A stretch of 64,000 nt of DNA from Stappia indica. GTDB taxonomy: Bacteria; Pseudomonadota; Alphaproteobacteria; Rhizobiales; Stappiaceae. The stretch covers positions 496,001-560,000 of the forward strand of contig NZ_MBQE01000003.1 in assembly GCF_001696535.1 (NCBI RefSeq), given 5' to 3'. The position numbers and the translations under genes are program-made. This document shows, in pieces, positions 8,571 through 18,375 of the stretch; the first letter of the stretch is position 1, and each line of letters opens with the position of its first letter. The notes below the pieces were generated by a model. It had not been told where the DNA came from and ran no database searches. It worked only from the letters and a program-made list of their open reading frames with translations.

Positions 8571-10235
8571 ATGACCACAGCTTCGCTGCCCGAACTCGAT
8601 CTTTCCCCTGCCGTCGTCGAGGCCGCCCGGACCTCGAAGGCCTGGCCGTTCGAGGAGGCGCGCAAGCTGCTGAAACGCGTGCAGAAGGCGAAGATCGACC
8701 GCCCGGTGCTGTTCGAGACCGGCTACGGCCCCTCGGGCCTGCCGCATATCGGCACCTTCGGCGAGGTCGCCCGCACCACCATGGTGCGCACCGCCTTCCG
8801 CCTGCTCAGCGAGGACCGCATCCCGACCCGGCTGCTGTGCTTCTCCGACGACATGGACGGCATGCGCAAGATCCCGGAGAACGTGCCGGACCGCGCCGCG
8901 CTGGAGCCGTATCTGCACATGCCGCTGACGGCGGTGCCGAACCCGTTCGGCGGCGACCACGACAGCTTCGGCGCGCACAACAACGCCATGCTGCGCCGCT
9001 TCCTCGACCATTTCGGCTTCGAGTACGAGTTCGCCAGCGCGACCGACTACTACAAGTCCGGCCGCTTCGACGCGATCCTGCTGAAGGCCGCCGAGAAGTA
9101 CCAGGACATCATGGACGTGATGTTGCCGACGCTCGGCGAGGAGCGGCAGGCGACCTACTCGCCCTTCCTGCCGATCTCGCCGATCTCGGGCCGCGTGCTC
9201 TACGTGCCGATGAAGGCGGTCGACGCCAAGGCGGGCACGATCACCTTCGAGGACGAGGACGGCACCGACGTGACGCTCCCCGTCACCGGCGGCAACGTCA
9301 AGCTGCAGTGGAAGCCGGACTTCGGCGCCCGCTGGGCGGCGCTCGATGTCGACTTCGAGATGTTCGGCAAGGACCACCTGACCAACCAGCCGATCTACGA
9401 CCGGATCTGCGAGGTGCTGGGCGGCACGCCGCCGGAGCATTTCGTCTACGAGCTGTTCCTCGACGAGGTGGGTCAGAAGATCTCCAAGTCGAAGGGCAAC
9501 GGCCTGACCATCGACGAGTGGCTGACCTACGCCTCGCCGGAGAGCCTGGCGCTCTACATGTTCACCAAGCCGAAGACCGCCAAGAAGCTGTATTTCGACG
9601 TTATCCCGAAGGCGGTCGACGAGTATTTCGCCTTCGCGGAGAAATACGCCTCGATGCCGGTCGAGCAGCAGCTGGCCAACCCGGCCTGGCACATCCATTC
9701 CGGCAACCCGCCGAAGGTGGAGGTGCCGGTCTCCTTCACCATGCTGCTCAACCTCGTCTCCGCCTCCAACGCGGAGAACAAGGACGTGCTGTGGGCGTTC
9801 ATCTCGCGCCATGTGCCGGGCGTGACGCCGCAGAGCCATCCGAAGCTCGACGAGCTGGTCGGCTACGCGATCCGCTACTTCGAGGATTTCGTGAAGCCGG
9901 CCAAGGTGTTCCACGCGCCGGACGAGGTGGAGCTGGAAGCGCTGAAGGCGCTGGACGAAAAGCTCGCCAGCCTGCCGCAGGACGCGGACGGGTCGGCGAT
10001 CCAGGATGCGGTGCTGGATGTCGCCCGGGCCATCGAGCGCTACCAGGACCCGAACAAGAAGAGCCCGGATGGCGGGCCGGGCGTCTCCGTCGCCTGGTTC
10101 TCGGCGCTGTACAAGCTGCTGCTCGGCCAGGAGAAGGGCCCGCGCTTCGGCTCCTTCGTGGCGCTCTACGGCATCCCGGAGACCCGCGCGCTGATCGCCA
10201 GGGCGATTTCCGGCGAGCTGGTCTCCGCCGGCTGA
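8571..10235 (+). CDS. lysS: Lysyl-tRNA synthetase, class I
   Basis: A 554-aa class I LysRS (LysK type), the form found in archaea, spirochaetes and most alphaproteobacteria instead of the class II enzyme. It charges tRNA-Lys in the cytoplasm. HIGT (residues 59-62, in [10 protein letters not shown]) is the HIGH motif, and KISKSKGN (about 304-311) is KMSKS. The conserved [13 protein letters not shown] follows HIGT. Length fits the family. The ATG at 8571 (MTTASLPEL) is used; no strong Shine-Dalgarno is visible. It is followed by a strong palindromic terminator. Confidence 0.95.
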   Translation: MTTASLPELDLSPAVVEAARTSKAWPFEEARKLLKRVQKAKIDRPVLFETGYGPSGLPHIGTFGEVARTTMVRTAFRLLSEDRIPTRLLCFSDDMDGMRKIPENVPDRAALEPYLHMPLTAVPNPFGGDHDSFGAHNNAMLRRFLDHFGFEYEFASATDYYKSGRFDAILLKAAEKYQDIMDVMLPTLGEERQATYSPFLPISPISGRVLYVPMKAVDAKAGTITFEDEDGTDVTLPVTGGNVKLQWKPDFGARWAALDVDFEMFGKDHLTNQPIYDRICEVLGGTPPEHFVYELFLDEVGQKISKSKGNGLTIDEWLTYASPESLALYMFTKPKTAKKLYFDVIPKAVDEYFAFAEKYASMPVEQQLANPAWHIHSGNPPKVEVPVSFTMLLNLVSASNAENKDVLWAFISRHVPGVTPQSHPKLDELVGYAIRYFEDFVKPAKVFHAPDEVELEALKALDEKLASLPQDADGSAIQDAVLDVARAIERYQDPNKKSPDGGPGVSVAWFSALYKLLLGQEKGPRFGSFVALYGIPETRALIARAISGELVSAG

Positions 10236-10265
10236 CCTGAGGCATTCGGCCCTGCCGAATGCAGG

Positions 10266-10293
10266 ACGGGCCGCCCCATGGGGCGGCCCGTTT
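10266..10293. terminator. Perfect palindromic terminator between lysS and chemoreceptor
   Basis: A 12-bp perfect GC-rich stem (10266-10277 with 10280-10291) surrounds a two-base centre and is followed by TT-GCGTTT. It sits between two convergent genes and should act on lysS, possibly on both strands. Confidence 0.75.
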
Positions 10294-10321
10294 GCGTTTG
10301 CCGGGAACGTGCGGGCGAGGA

Positions 10322-12031
10322 TCAGGCCGCGCGCACGGTCTGCAGGAACTCGGCCATGCGCGAGCGCAGGATCTCCGACTGCTGCGCCAGCTCGCTGGCG
10401 GAGGAGAGCACCTGTGCCGAGGCGGAGCTCGCCTCCTGGGCGGCCTGGGTGACGCCGACGATGTTGGACGTCACCTCGTCCGCGCCCTGCGAGGCCTGCT
10501 GGACGTTGCGCGCAACCTCGGTGGTGGTGTTGCCCTGCTCGCCGACGGCGGAGAAGATCGCCGCCGAGATGTTCGACATGTCGTCGATGGTGCGGCCGAT
10601 GCCCGAGATCGCCTCGCTCGCCTCGAGGGTCGAGCTCTGCATCGACTTGATCTGCGTGGAGATCTCGGCGGTCGCCTTGGCGGTCTGCTCGGCAAGCCCC
10701 TTGACCTCCTGCGCGACCACGGCGAAGCCCCGGCCGGCATCGCCCGCCCGCGCCGCCTCGATGGTGGCGTTGAGGGCAAGCAGGTTGGTCTTCTCGGCGA
10801 TCTCGTCGATCAGGCTGATGATGGCGCCGATCTGGTCGGCATTGGTGCGCAGCTCGCCCATCCGGTCGGTGGTGCGCGTCGCCTCGCTGACGGCACGGCC
10901 GGCAACCTCGCGCGACTGCTCGGCCTGGCGACCGATCTCGCCGGCGGAGCTCGCCAGCTCCTCCACCGCTGCGGCGACGGTCTGCACGTTCATCGCCGCC
11001 TGCTCGGCTGCCGCGGCAACGGAGGCCGACTGCGAGCTGGTCTCTTCGGCGGAGGCGGTGAGCGTGCCGGCCGCAGCCTGCAGCTCGGTCGCCGCCGAGG
11101 AGACGATGTTGACGATCTCGCCGACCGCGTTCTCGAAGTCGTCGGCCATGCGGTTCATCTCGACGCGGCGCTTTTCGGCCAGCTCGCGATCCGCGACGAT
11201 CTTCTCTTCCGCCTCCTGACGGGCCTCCTCGGCCAGCTTGACCTTGAAGGCCTCGACGGCCTGGGCGATCTCGCCGACCTCGTCCTTGCGATCGCGGCCC
11301 TCGATCTCGATGTCGAACTCGCCGCCGGCCAGGCGCTGTACCATGGCAACGAGGCGGCGCAGCGGATCGGCAATGCCGAACTTGGCGATGGCGAAGCCGA
11401 CGCCGATGCCCAGCACGATGCCGCCGAAGGTGACGATCAGGAGCAGCCTGGAGCTCGCCTCGTACTGGGCCGTCGCCTCGTCCTTCAACGCGCCGACCCG
11501 GTCTTCCAGATCGCGGGAGATGTCGAGAAGGGTCTGGCGCAGGGCGTTGCCGCGCTGGGCGCTCTGCTGCACCTGCTCGCGCAGCTGGGCCGTGGCTTCG
11601 GTCATCTCGAAGCCCTCGACGCGCCGGGCGGCGGCAAGGGTCTGCTCGACGCCGCCGAGGAAGGTCTCCCACTCGCTCGCGACCCGCTCGGCACTGGCAA
11701 GGATGTCGCCGGTCGAGGCCTGGCGCACCCGGTCGAGACGGTCGGCGAAGCGGGCGCGCTCCGCATCGATCTGCGTCTGGATCTGCGCGACAGCTTCGGG
11801 GCGTGGATCGGTGCCGAGCTGGCTCTCTGCACGGCCGATGGCGACCACATTCGCGCCGAGCGAGGCAACGAGGCGGGCATTGGTCGCCTCGCGGTCCATG
11901 CGCTCGCTGGAGGCGTTCATCTCGTTCATGCCGGTAATGGCGATGTAGCTCAGCCCGCCGGCGATGGCGCCGAGAAAACCGATGACGACGAGAATTTTTG
12001 TGATGATCTTCATGTTTGCCAGAAATGGCAT
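10322..12031 (-). CDS. Methyl-accepting chemotaxis protein (copy A)
   Basis: A 569-aa chemoreceptor. TM1 is at about 10-32, followed by a four-helix-bundle-type periplasmic ligand domain (about 33-185), TM2 (about 188-208), HAMP (about 210-265) and a cytoplasmic signalling domain (about 300-565). The hairpin tip has the family sequence [20 protein letters not shown] and [17 protein letters not shown]. The C terminus (FLQTVRAA) has no NWETF-type CheR tether. The ATG at 12031 follows AGGAGA; a second ATG six codons later is possible. The signalling half is almost identical to copy B, while the sensor halves differ. No che genes are in the window. Confidence 0.95.
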   Translation of the reverse strand: MPFLANMKIITKILVVIGFLGAIAGGLSYIAITGMNEMNASSERMDREATNARLVASLGANVVAIGRAESQLGTDPRPEAVAQIQTQIDAERARFADRLDRVRQASTGDILASAERVASEWETFLGGVEQTLAAARRVEGFEMTEATAQLREQVQQSAQRGNALRQTLLDISRDLEDRVGALKDEATAQYEASSRLLLIVTFGGIVLGIGVGFAIAKFGIADPLRRLVAMVQRLAGGEFDIEIEGRDRKDEVGEIAQAVEAFKVKLAEEARQEAEEKIVADRELAEKRRVEMNRMADDFENAVGEIVNIVSSAATELQAAAGTLTASAEETSSQSASVAAAAEQAAMNVQTVAAAVEELASSAGEIGRQAEQSREVAGRAVSEATRTTDRMGELRTNADQIGAIISLIDEIAEKTNLLALNATIEAARAGDAGRGFAVVAQEVKGLAEQTAKATAEISTQIKSMQSSTLEASEAISGIGRTIDDMSNISAAIFSAVGEQGNTTTEVARNVQQASQGADEVTSNIVGVTQAAQEASSASAQVLSSASELAQQSEILRSRMAEFLQTVRAA

Positions 12032-12544
12032 GGATCTTCTCCTGTCTATAAAGCCCGACAGGGCAATGGTTTGGGCCGACCGGCGCTGCCTTCCTTGGAT
12101 AACCGCCTGAATATTTGCGTCTCGACCGAGTCGTTATCTTTCGAGATTCGGTAGTCTTGTTGTTGATCTTGCGCAAACTGGCGAAATTTTGACGTTTTTG
12201 CCTTTGTTGACCCTGAGTTTTCGAATGCGAATATGAATGTTAGGTTAATTGTATGAAGATTTGACCGAGCCGAATGGGCCGCTGTCTCCGTTTCGAGCTT
12301 CGCGATCACGGGAATGTGTGATCTTGCCAATATTGACGCTGGGTAATTGTGGAAAGTCCTGGGGAAATTCTGACAGGGTCGTGATCCAACGTACGCAGTC
12401 TATCGTAGGACGCGGCTTTGCTTCGCGTTGCTGGCGAGAAAACGAAAAAGGGCTGCCCGAGGGCAGCCCTTTTCAGGTTCCGTGTCCTGCCGGCACGGGC
12501 CGGCAGGAGGGGGAGGCGGCGCGAAGGCGCTCTGAGCAGCCTGT
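12032..12544. other. AT-rich spacer between the two chemoreceptor genes
   Basis: About 510 bases with much lower GC than the genes. I see no convincing coding sequence: the possible frame at 12046-12330 (minus) has no family features and unusual codon use. It holds the terminator of copy B (12446-12473) and presumably the promoter of copy A; no defined sigma motif was identified. Confidence 0.6.
12445..12473 (-). terminator. Intrinsic terminator of chemoreceptor copy B
   Basis: A perfect 13-bp stem pairs 12446-12458 with 12461-12473 around GA. On the minus strand it ends in a run of five T (AAAAA at 12445-12449 on plus), 73 bases after the chemoreceptor stop. It is nearly symmetric, so it may also work on the plus strand. 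Confidence 0.85.
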
Positions 12545-12545
12545 C

Positions 12546-14255
12546 TCAGGCCGCGCGCACGGTCTGGAGGAACTCCGACATGCGCGAGCGCAGGATCTCC
12601 GACTGCTGCGCCAGCTCGCTGGCGGAGGAGAGCACCTGCGCCGAGGCGGAGCTCGCCTCCTGCGCGGCCTGGGTGACGCCGACGATGTTGGACGTCACTT
12701 CGCCGGCTCCTTGCGAGGCCTGCTGCACGTTGCGTGCGACCTCGGTGGTGGTGTTGCCCTGCTCGCCGACGGCCGCGAAGATCGCCGCGGAGATGCTGGA
12801 CATGTCCTCGATGGTGCGGCCGATGCCGGAGATCGCCTCGCTGGCATCCAGCGTCGAGCTCTGCATCGACTTGATCTGCTTGGAGATCTCGGCGGTCGCC
12901 TTGGCGGTCTGCTCGGCGAGCCCCTTGACCTCGTTGGCGACGACCGCAAAGCCCCGGCCTGCCTCGCCCGCACGCGCCGCTTCGATGGTGGCATTCAGCG
13001 CAAGTAGGTTGGTCTTCTCGGCGATCTCGTCGATCAGGCTGATGATGGCGCCGATCTGGTCGGCATTGGTGCGCAGCTCGTTCATGCGCGTCGTCGTGCG
13101 GGCGGCCTCGGTGACGGCGCGGCCGGCAACCTCGCGCGACTGCTCGGCCTGGCGGCCGATCTCCCCGGCGGAGCTCGCGAGCTCCTCCACCGCCGAGGCG
13201 ACGGTCTGCACGTTCACCGCCGCCTGCTCGGCTGCCGCGGCGACGGAAGCCGACTGCGAGCTGGTCTCTTCGGCCGAGGAGGTCAGTGTGCCGGCCGCAG
13301 CCTGCAGCTCGGTCGCCGCCGAGGAGACGATGTTGACGATCTCGCCGACCGCATTCTCGAAGTCGTCGGCCATGCGGTTCATCTCCACGCGGCGCTGTTC
13401 GGCGGCCTTCAGGTCGCGCTGGACCTTCGCTTCGGCCTCGCGGCGGGCCTCTTCGGCCAGCTTGACCTTGAACGCCTCGACGGCCTGGGCGATCTCGCCG
13501 ACCTCGTCCTTGCGATCGCGACCGGCAACCTCGATGTCGAACTGGCCGTCGGCGAGCTGGCGGACGCTGCCCATCAGCGCGCGGATCGGGTTGACGATGC
13601 CGAAGCGGGTGAGCAGGAAGCCGACGAAGACGCCGCCGATGATGCCGGCGATCGCCAGCGTGATCATGGTCGTCTCGCTCTGGCGATAGGCGGCGTTGGC
13701 CTCCTGCTTCAGCCGCTCGACCTCCTGGGTCAGCTTCGCGGACAGGTCCACGAAGGACTGGCGCACGGTCCGGCTGGCGGCGAGGGTGGCGTCCATCGAG
13801 TCGCTGAGGATGACCGACTGCTCGGCGGTGCGATTGCCTCCCATCGTCGTGACGAGATCGACGTCTTCATCGACTTCGGTCTGGAACGTGTCCCAGCGCG
13901 CCTGCATCTGGTCGAGGTCGGCGGTGATCCAGGCGGAGTCTCCGCTGCGGACATCGGCCATGCCCTTGGCGAAGCCCTCGCGCTCCCGGGCGATCCCCTC
14001 GCGCGCTTCTTTCAGGGTCTCGGGGCGCGGGTCGGCGGCCATCCGGTAATTCTCACGGCTGATCGCCATCAGATTGGCGCTCAGCTGGGCGATGAGGCGC
14101 GAGTTGGTGGCCTGCGAGGACATGCGCACGCTGGCGCTGTCCATCACGGTCATGGCGGAGATCGCCTGATAGGTGAGAACGCCGGCAATCGCGCTGAGGA
14201 GCGCGATGACCAGGAGGATCTTGTAGAGAATCCGGATGTTGGATAGCCGCAGCAT
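12546..14255 (-). CDS. Methyl-accepting chemotaxis protein (copy B)
   Basis: A 569-aa paralogue with the same layout and exactly the same length as copy A: TM1 (about 10-30), four-helix-bundle periplasmic domain (about 31-185), TM2 (about 190-210), HAMP and signalling domain. From [15 protein letters not shown] to the C-terminal FLQTVRAA the two proteins differ at only a few positions. The periplasmic domains share only scattered residues such as the ADPRPE/TDPRPE motif near residue 75. The ATG at 14255 lacks a strong Shine-Dalgarno. The pair reads as a duplication with separately evolving ligand domains and a homogenised signalling half. Confidence 0.95.
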   Translation of the reverse strand: MLRLSNIRILYKILLVIALLSAIAGVLTYQAISAMTVMDSASVRMSSQATNSRLIAQLSANLMAISRENYRMAADPRPETLKEAREGIAREREGFAKGMADVRSGDSAWITADLDQMQARWDTFQTEVDEDVDLVTTMGGNRTAEQSVILSDSMDATLAASRTVRQSFVDLSAKLTQEVERLKQEANAAYRQSETTMITLAIAGIIGGVFVGFLLTRFGIVNPIRALMGSVRQLADGQFDIEVAGRDRKDEVGEIAQAVEAFKVKLAEEARREAEAKVQRDLKAAEQRRVEMNRMADDFENAVGEIVNIVSSAATELQAAAGTLTSSAEETSSQSASVAAAAEQAAVNVQTVASAVEELASSAGEIGRQAEQSREVAGRAVTEAARTTTRMNELRTNADQIGAIISLIDEIAEKTNLLALNATIEAARAGEAGRGFAVVANEVKGLAEQTAKATAEISKQIKSMQSSTLDASEAISGIGRTIEDMSSISAAIFAAVGEQGNTTTEVARNVQQASQGAGEVTSNIVGVTQAAQEASSASAQVLSSASELAQQSEILRSRMSEFLQTVRAA

Positions 14256-14862
14256 GACGGGGCTCGCAGAGTTTGAGATCGTGGGGCAGGGGCGCGGCGG
14301 GCGGATGAGCTCGGCAATATTTCGAACGGTTTTATTTATCTTGTTTCGAATATTGCTGTTTTTCTGTTCTTGAAATCCGTGCGAGGCGCGCTGGTTCGTG
14401 CAAGTTGTCCGAGATGGTCTCGGTGATAACTTGATCGTACGCGCTGAGTTAAATTTCGATTAAATATGTCGCCAATACATGCGGCTGACGAGAGCTGCAT
14501 TCGAAATCGAGTGTTCGTCGATAATTATATTAAATTTGTTTGGCGCTCGAATGATCTTGAAAGAGTTCGTATTGTCGTCTGTCGATGAAGTTCTTGCAAA
14601 ATCGAACGCCCATCAGGTGCCGAAAAGGCGCGGGGAAAACAGTATAGTTGTCGGATTGTCTGCAGATTTTGTGGAAAGGATGCGGATGTCGGGTCCGCGT
14701 TTTTCCTGATGCGGCCGTGCCCTGCGATTTTTACTGGATGCGGCCTCGTGAAGGTGGCCTTGCCGCAACGTCCGTTCGGTTCTGCCCTTACGGCGCTGTT
14801 GTCCCCGGTTTTTCGGGGGAAGCCCTAAAAAAACAGCCGTGATGCGCCGGCGGCTGCGGGCG
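14256..14862. other. AT-rich intergenic region upstream of chemoreceptor copy B
   Basis: About 600 bases, AT-rich up to about 14670. Possible small frames at 14479-14709 and 14648-14842 (plus) have no recognisable features, no Shine-Dalgarno and shifted composition, so I treat the region as noncoding. It should contain the copy B promoter and ends in the terminator of the gene at 14863. Confidence 0.55.
14827..14856 (-). terminator. Intrinsic terminator of the SNase-like gene
   Basis: On the minus strand the stem 14851-14856 with 14834-14839 (CAGCCG/CGGCTG) is followed by seven T (AAAAAAA at 14827-14833 on plus). It starts seven bases after the stop at 14863. Confidence 0.8.
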
Positions 14863-15894
14863 TCAGTCGAGGTTGCCCGGGTGCCACGGGGTCTCGGTGA
14901 TCTCCACCGGCGGAAGATCCAGGGACAAGCCGCGAGCGGGGGCCATGTCCGTGCCGGGAGCGCCCGCCGTCGCGGAGGTGGCTTGTCCGTCGGTGGGCTC
15001 CGCGCCGCCGTCGCCTGCTGATGGCGTCTCGCCGTCCTGTCCCGCGTCGGTTGCCAGTGACGGGAAGGGGGAGAGCGGCGCCGGCCCATCGAGCTGCCAG
15101 ATGCCGCGGCGTGCTTCGCGGGCGGCTTCCGCAGAGGCGAGAAGGTCCTCGCCCGCGCCTTCTCCGGGGCGGGCCCAGCCCTGCGCCACCATCCAGGCGG
15201 CGAGATCCGTGCCCTGCTTGCGGCACTGCGCCAGCACCACGCCGGCGGGGGTGTCCTGCATGCCGTCGCAGGTGATGGCGTGCCGGCGGACGAGGCCGCG
15301 CAGGGCCGTGCGCGCCCGCATGCCGCAGGGCCAGGTGCCGCCGAGACGTGAGGGACAGGTTTCCTCTGGTGTCGGTGCGTCGATGCCGGCAAGGCGGATG
15401 GTCAGCTGCTTGGTGCGGAAGCTGCCGGCATCGATGACCAGCGGCTGGTGGAAGGTGATTTCGGTCGGGATCTCGCGCTCGGGCAGCTTCGGCAGCTGCG
15501 CGGCGACGCGCTTCAGGGGGCCGGAGACGCGCGGCGGCGGCAGGATGTCGGACGGAGTGACGTTGCGGATGCTCGACGGGTTCGGCGCATCGGGAAGCTG
15601 CACAAGGGCAGGCGGCGGGGCGGGCTCGGCCGGAGCCGGGGCAGGAGCCGCGATCTGGGGCTGTGTCTGGATCTGGGGAGGTGTCTGGATCTGGGGAGGT
15701 GTCTGGGGTTGGGGCGGGACCTCGGCCTTCGTCTCGGGAGAGGCGGCAGGCTCCGATGCGCGGTCGAGGCTCGCCTGCGCGCCGTCCTCGCCCGAGCCGA
15801 GCGCCATGTCGCGCAGCATCCCGCCGCTGCCATAGTCGGCGGCGGCGGCAAGCGCGCCGGCGATCAGCACTGCGATGAGGAAGGTGCGTCCCAT
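14863..15894 (-). CDS. Thermonuclease-like (SNase-fold) secreted protein, probably degenerate
   Basis: A 343-aa protein with an N-terminal hydrophobic segment (about 4-20, signal peptide or anchor), a Pro/Gln-rich linker with QTPPQI repeats (about 60-100) and an SNase-like domain (about 145-275). IRLAGIDAPTPEE carries the Arg, Asp and Glu of the nuclease site. The usual D-R-Y-G-R-x-L-A block reads DTPAGVVLAQC, so the second catalytic arginine is absent. EARRGIW near the domain end is typical. Six cysteines are scattered. Nuclease activity is therefore doubtful. The C terminus (about 280-343) is low complexity. The ATG at 15894 gives the signal-like start. Confidence 0.75.
   Translation of the reverse strand: MGRTFLIAVLIAGALAAAADYGSGGMLRDMALGSGEDGAQASLDRASEPAASPETKAEVPPQPQTPPQIQTPPQIQTQPQIAAPAPAPAEPAPPPALVQLPDAPNPSSIRNVTPSDILPPPRVSGPLKRVAAQLPKLPEREIPTEITFHQPLVIDAGSFRTKQLTIRLAGIDAPTPEETCPSRLGGTWPCGMRARTALRGLVRRHAITCDGMQDTPAGVVLAQCRKQGTDLAAWMVAQGWARPGEGAGEDLLASAEAAREARRGIWQLDGPAPLSPFPSLATDAGQDGETPSAGDGGAEPTDGQATSATAGAPGTDMAPARGLSLDLPPVEITETPWHPGNLD
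15651..15712. repeat. 18-bp tandem repeat in the SNase-like gene
   Basis: Unit GGTGTCTGGATCTGGGGA recurs about three times, the outer copies imperfect. In the gene it encodes the QTPPQI linker repeats. In-frame copy-number change would alter only the linker. Confidence 0.8.
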
Positions 15895-15945
15895 ATCCGT
15901 TCCCGTTTGCCGCGCTTTCGTTTGCCGTTCTGGCGCGGCTGGTGG

Positions 15946-16620
15946 TTACTGGCTCGCCCAGATGATCCGGGCCATCCAGGCGATGTCCGCGGCGGCCAGC
16001 CGCTCCGGCACGGCCTGCGCGTCCAGCGGCGACAGCTCGATGCGGCCGCGCAGGCGCCGGGCGAAGATGCGCGCCCTCAGCTCGCCCGAGGCAAGGCGCA
16101 GCGCCACCCGGTCGCCGCGCTGGATCGCCCGCTTCGGCGAGATGACGATGATGTCGCCCTCCCGGTAGAAGGGCAGCATGTCCCCCCCGGTGACACGGAT
16201 GGCGCAGTCTTCGCAAGGGATCTCTGCAAGGCTCGCCTGTGCGCCGCCGGTCTCGCGGCTGCCGGCAAGCACGGCCGGCAGGTCGCCGTCGTGGAAGAAG
16301 CCGCCGCCGGCCGCATGGGCGCCGTTGGCGGAACTGAGCTGCGGCAGCGGCAGGCGGTCGGCATCGTCAAGGCTGACGGACGCGGAGCCCGGTCCGTCGA
16401 GGAGCGCGACGAAGTCGGCAAGGTCGGAGCGGGTGGCGCCGAGGATCTTGGCGATCGATTCCATCGACGGCCAGCGCGGCCGTCCGTCCGCCGCCGTGCG
16501 CTTCGATGGATTGAAGGTGGTGGGGTCGAGCCCCGCCCGCCGGGCAAGGCCGGAGGGCGTCAGCCCGTTGCGCCGGGCAAGCAGGTCGATGGCCGACCAG
16601 ACGGTCTCGTGCGAAAGCAT
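15946..16620 (-). CDS. HTH/S24-family transcriptional regulator with inactive peptidase site
   Basis: A 224-aa LexA/CI-like regulator. The XRE-type HTH is at about 4-65 (LARRAGLDPTTFNPSKR recognition region) and the S24 domain at about 130-215. The catalytic serine motif, normally G-x-S-M-x-P, reads GGDMLPFY, and the lysine position, normally in an MAK-x-L-x-RR block, reads RARIFARRL. Both members of the Ser-Lys dyad are thus replaced (Ser to Asp, Lys to Arg), so self-cleavage is not expected. It likely works as a DNA-binding repressor. It is divergent from DUF952-pyrD, and a palindrome lies between them. Confidence 0.8.
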   Translation of the reverse strand: MLSHETVWSAIDLLARRNGLTPSGLARRAGLDPTTFNPSKRTAADGRPRWPSMESIAKILGATRSDLADFVALLDGPGSASVSLDDADRLPLPQLSSANGAHAAGGGFFHDGDLPAVLAGSRETGGAQASLAEIPCEDCAIRVTGGDMLPFYREGDIIVISPKRAIQRGDRVALRLASGELRARIFARRLRGRIELSPLDAQAVPERLAAADIAWMARIIWASQ

Positions 16621-16747
16621 GGTTTGGCTCCGCTGCCGCCTGCCAGGGAACGGCCCTGGCCGGGCGGCCTGTTGCTGCGGCCGCCGCCGGGACGGCCGGA
16701 CGCCGGGGGCGGTCGAGGCCGCCCGTCCCGCGCTTCCTGTCCGGGTT

Positions 16748-16768
16748 ATCCCCGTTACGGGTATATAT
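16748..16768 (+). promoter_or_regulatory. Candidate operator and -10 element, S24 regulator/DUF952 spacer
   Basis: The quasi-palindrome ATCCCCGTTACGGGTAT (16748-16764) has a perfect CCCGT-T-ACGGG core and runs into a TATATAT -10-like stretch. It is the only strong dyad in the 294-base divergent spacer. Binding by the adjacent regulator is an inference. Confidence 0.4.
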
Positions 16769-16914
16769 TCCTAATGGCAGTCGAGTGCCAGTCTGGCCCG
16801 GCAAGCGGCTGCCCGCTTTCCTCGCCAATTGCCTGCCTCTTGGCCTTGTGCGGCCGGCCCTCAGCCTGTAATCCGGCGCGCAAGCCTTCTTCACGCACAG
16901 GGACGGGCCGCCTC

Positions 16915-17256
16915 ATGACGTTGATCTACAAGATTTCTCCGGGCAAGGACTGGCAACAGGCCGAGGCACGGGGGCGGTTTTCCGGTGCGCCGGTGGACCT
17001 GGCCGACGGGTTCATCCATTTTTCCGCAGCCGACCAGGTGCGCGAGACCGCGGCGAAGCATTTCGCCGGGCAGGAGGGACTTGTCCTCGTCGCGATCGAG
17101 GCCGAGGCGCTGGGCGAAGAGCTGAAATGGGAGCCCTCGCGCGGCGGGGCGCTGTTCCCGCATCTGTACGGCGAGCTGGACATGTCGGCGGTGCGCTGGG
17201 TGCGCGACCTGCCGCTGGGAGCGGACGGCGCGCATCTCTTCCCGGAGGGGCTGTGA
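16915..17256 (+). CDS. DUF952 family protein
   Basis: A 113-aa soluble protein with the DUF952 signature: LIYKI at the start, DGFIHFSAADQVRETAAKHF (about 35-54), LKWEPSRGG (about 77) and FPHLYGELDMSAV (about 85-97). The fold is small and its biochemical role unknown. The ATG at 16915 gives the standard length. The stop overlaps the pyrD start in a TGATG, so the two are translationally coupled; the pairing with pyrD is common in related genomes as far as I recall. Confidence 0.88.
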   Translation: MTLIYKISPGKDWQQAEARGRFSGAPVDLADGFIHFSAADQVRETAAKHFAGQEGLVLVAIEAEALGEELKWEPSRGGALFPHLYGELDMSAVRWVRDLPLGADGAHLFPEGL

Positions 17257-18368
17257 TGTTTTCCTCGGCCGTCGACGCGCTCGCCCGCAAGGCGCTCTTC
17301 TCGCTGGATGCGGAGACCGCCCACGGGCTGACCGTCAAGGCGCTGGCGACCGGGCTGACGCCGGCCTGCAAGGTGCCGCAGGACGGACGGCTGGCGGTGA
17401 CGCTTGCCGATCTCGCCTTCCCCAATCCGCTCGGCATGGCCGCCGGCTTCGACAAGAACGGCGAGGTGCCCGACGCGCTGCTGGCGCTCGGCTTCGGCTT
17501 CACCGAGGCCGGCACCGTGACGCCGCTGGCGCAGGAAGGAAATCCGCGCCCGCGCGTCTTTCGCCTGCCGGTCGACCGGGGCGTGATCAACCGGCTCGGC
17601 TTCAACAACGAGGGCCATGCGGCGCTGCGCGCGCGGCTCGTCGCGCGGCGCCATCGCGGCGGCATCGTCGGGGTGAATGTCGGGGCCAACAAGGACGCGG
17701 TCGACCGTATCGCCGACTATGTGGCCGGCATTGAGACCTTCGCCGATCTTGCCTCCTATTTCGCGGTGAACATCTCCTCGCCGAACACGCCGGGCCTGCG
17801 CGACCTGCAGGCGCGCGAGGCGCTGAAGGAGCTGCTCGGCCGGGTGATGGACGCGCGGGAGAAGATGGCCGGCGTCCACGGCCGCGCGGTGCCGGTGCTG
17901 CTGAAGATCGCGCCGGACATGGACGAGGCCGGGCTCGACGACATCGCCGCCGAGGTGCTGGCCGCCGGCATCGACGGGCTGATCGTCTCCAACACGACGC
18001 TGGCGCGAAATGGTCTCACCGACCGCAAGGGCGCGGCCGAGGCCGGCGGATTGTCGGGGCGGCCGCTGTTTCGCCGCGCGACCATCGCGCTTGCCCGCAT
18101 GCGCCTGCGCGTCGGACCGCGCCTGCCCATCGTCGGCGTCGGCGGCATCGACAGCGGCGAGGCGGCCTGGACCAAGATCACGGCCGGTGCCAGCCTGCTG
18201 CAGCTCTATACGGGCCTCGTCTACGAGGGGCCCGGGCTGGTCGGCCGCATCCTGACGCATCTGTCCGCCTGCCTCGACCGGCATGGCCTTGCCGACCTTG
18301 GCGAGGCGAGCGGCCGCAATGCGGAAGCCTGGGCCAAGGCCGACCCGGACGGACAAGGGAACGTCTGA
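17256..18368 (+). CDS. pyrD: Dihydroorotate dehydrogenase (quinone), class 2
   Basis: A 370-aa FMN enzyme of the inner-membrane face that oxidises dihydroorotate to orotate with quinone in pyrimidine synthesis. The class 2 features are an N-terminal membrane-associating helix (about 1-40) and the catalytic-serine loop NISSPNTPGLRDLQ (about 172-185). Also present are AAGFDKNGE (about 63), NRLGFNNEG (about 110), KIAPDM, VSNTT and the phosphate-binding VGVGGI and YTGLVYEGP. The start overlaps the DUF952 stop. Only a few bases separate its end from convergent betB. Confidence 0.95.
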   Translation: MFSSAVDALARKALFSLDAETAHGLTVKALATGLTPACKVPQDGRLAVTLADLAFPNPLGMAAGFDKNGEVPDALLALGFGFTEAGTVTPLAQEGNPRPRVFRLPVDRGVINRLGFNNEGHAALRARLVARRHRGGIVGVNVGANKDAVDRIADYVAGIETFADLASYFAVNISSPNTPGLRDLQAREALKELLGRVMDAREKMAGVHGRAVPVLLKIAPDMDEAGLDDIAAEVLAAGIDGLIVSNTTLARNGLTDRKGAAEAGGLSGRPLFRRATIALARMRLRVGPRLPIVGVGGIDSGEAAWTKITAGASLLQLYTGLVYEGPGLVGRILTHLSACLDRHGLADLGEASGRNAEAWAKADPDGQGNV

Positions 18369-18375
18369 GGCGCCC

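Noticed and set aside
7866-12176. Very long open frame on the minus strand antisense to lysS (about 1400 codons).
   Set aside because: It is a by-product of high GC: no family motifs, Arg/Ala/Gly/Pro-rich, and it lies antisense to the clear lysS gene and out of frame with the leftward chemoreceptor gene.
12046-12330. Possible 94-codon minus-strand gene in the chemoreceptor spacer.
   Set aside because: No family features, atypical composition and no ribosome site; AT-rich promoter DNA is the simpler reading.
14479-14709. Possible 76-codon plus-strand gene with AT-rich codons.
   Set aside because: No Shine-Dalgarno, no recognisable domain, and it is in a regulatory spacer. It could still be a small protein, but I cannot support it.
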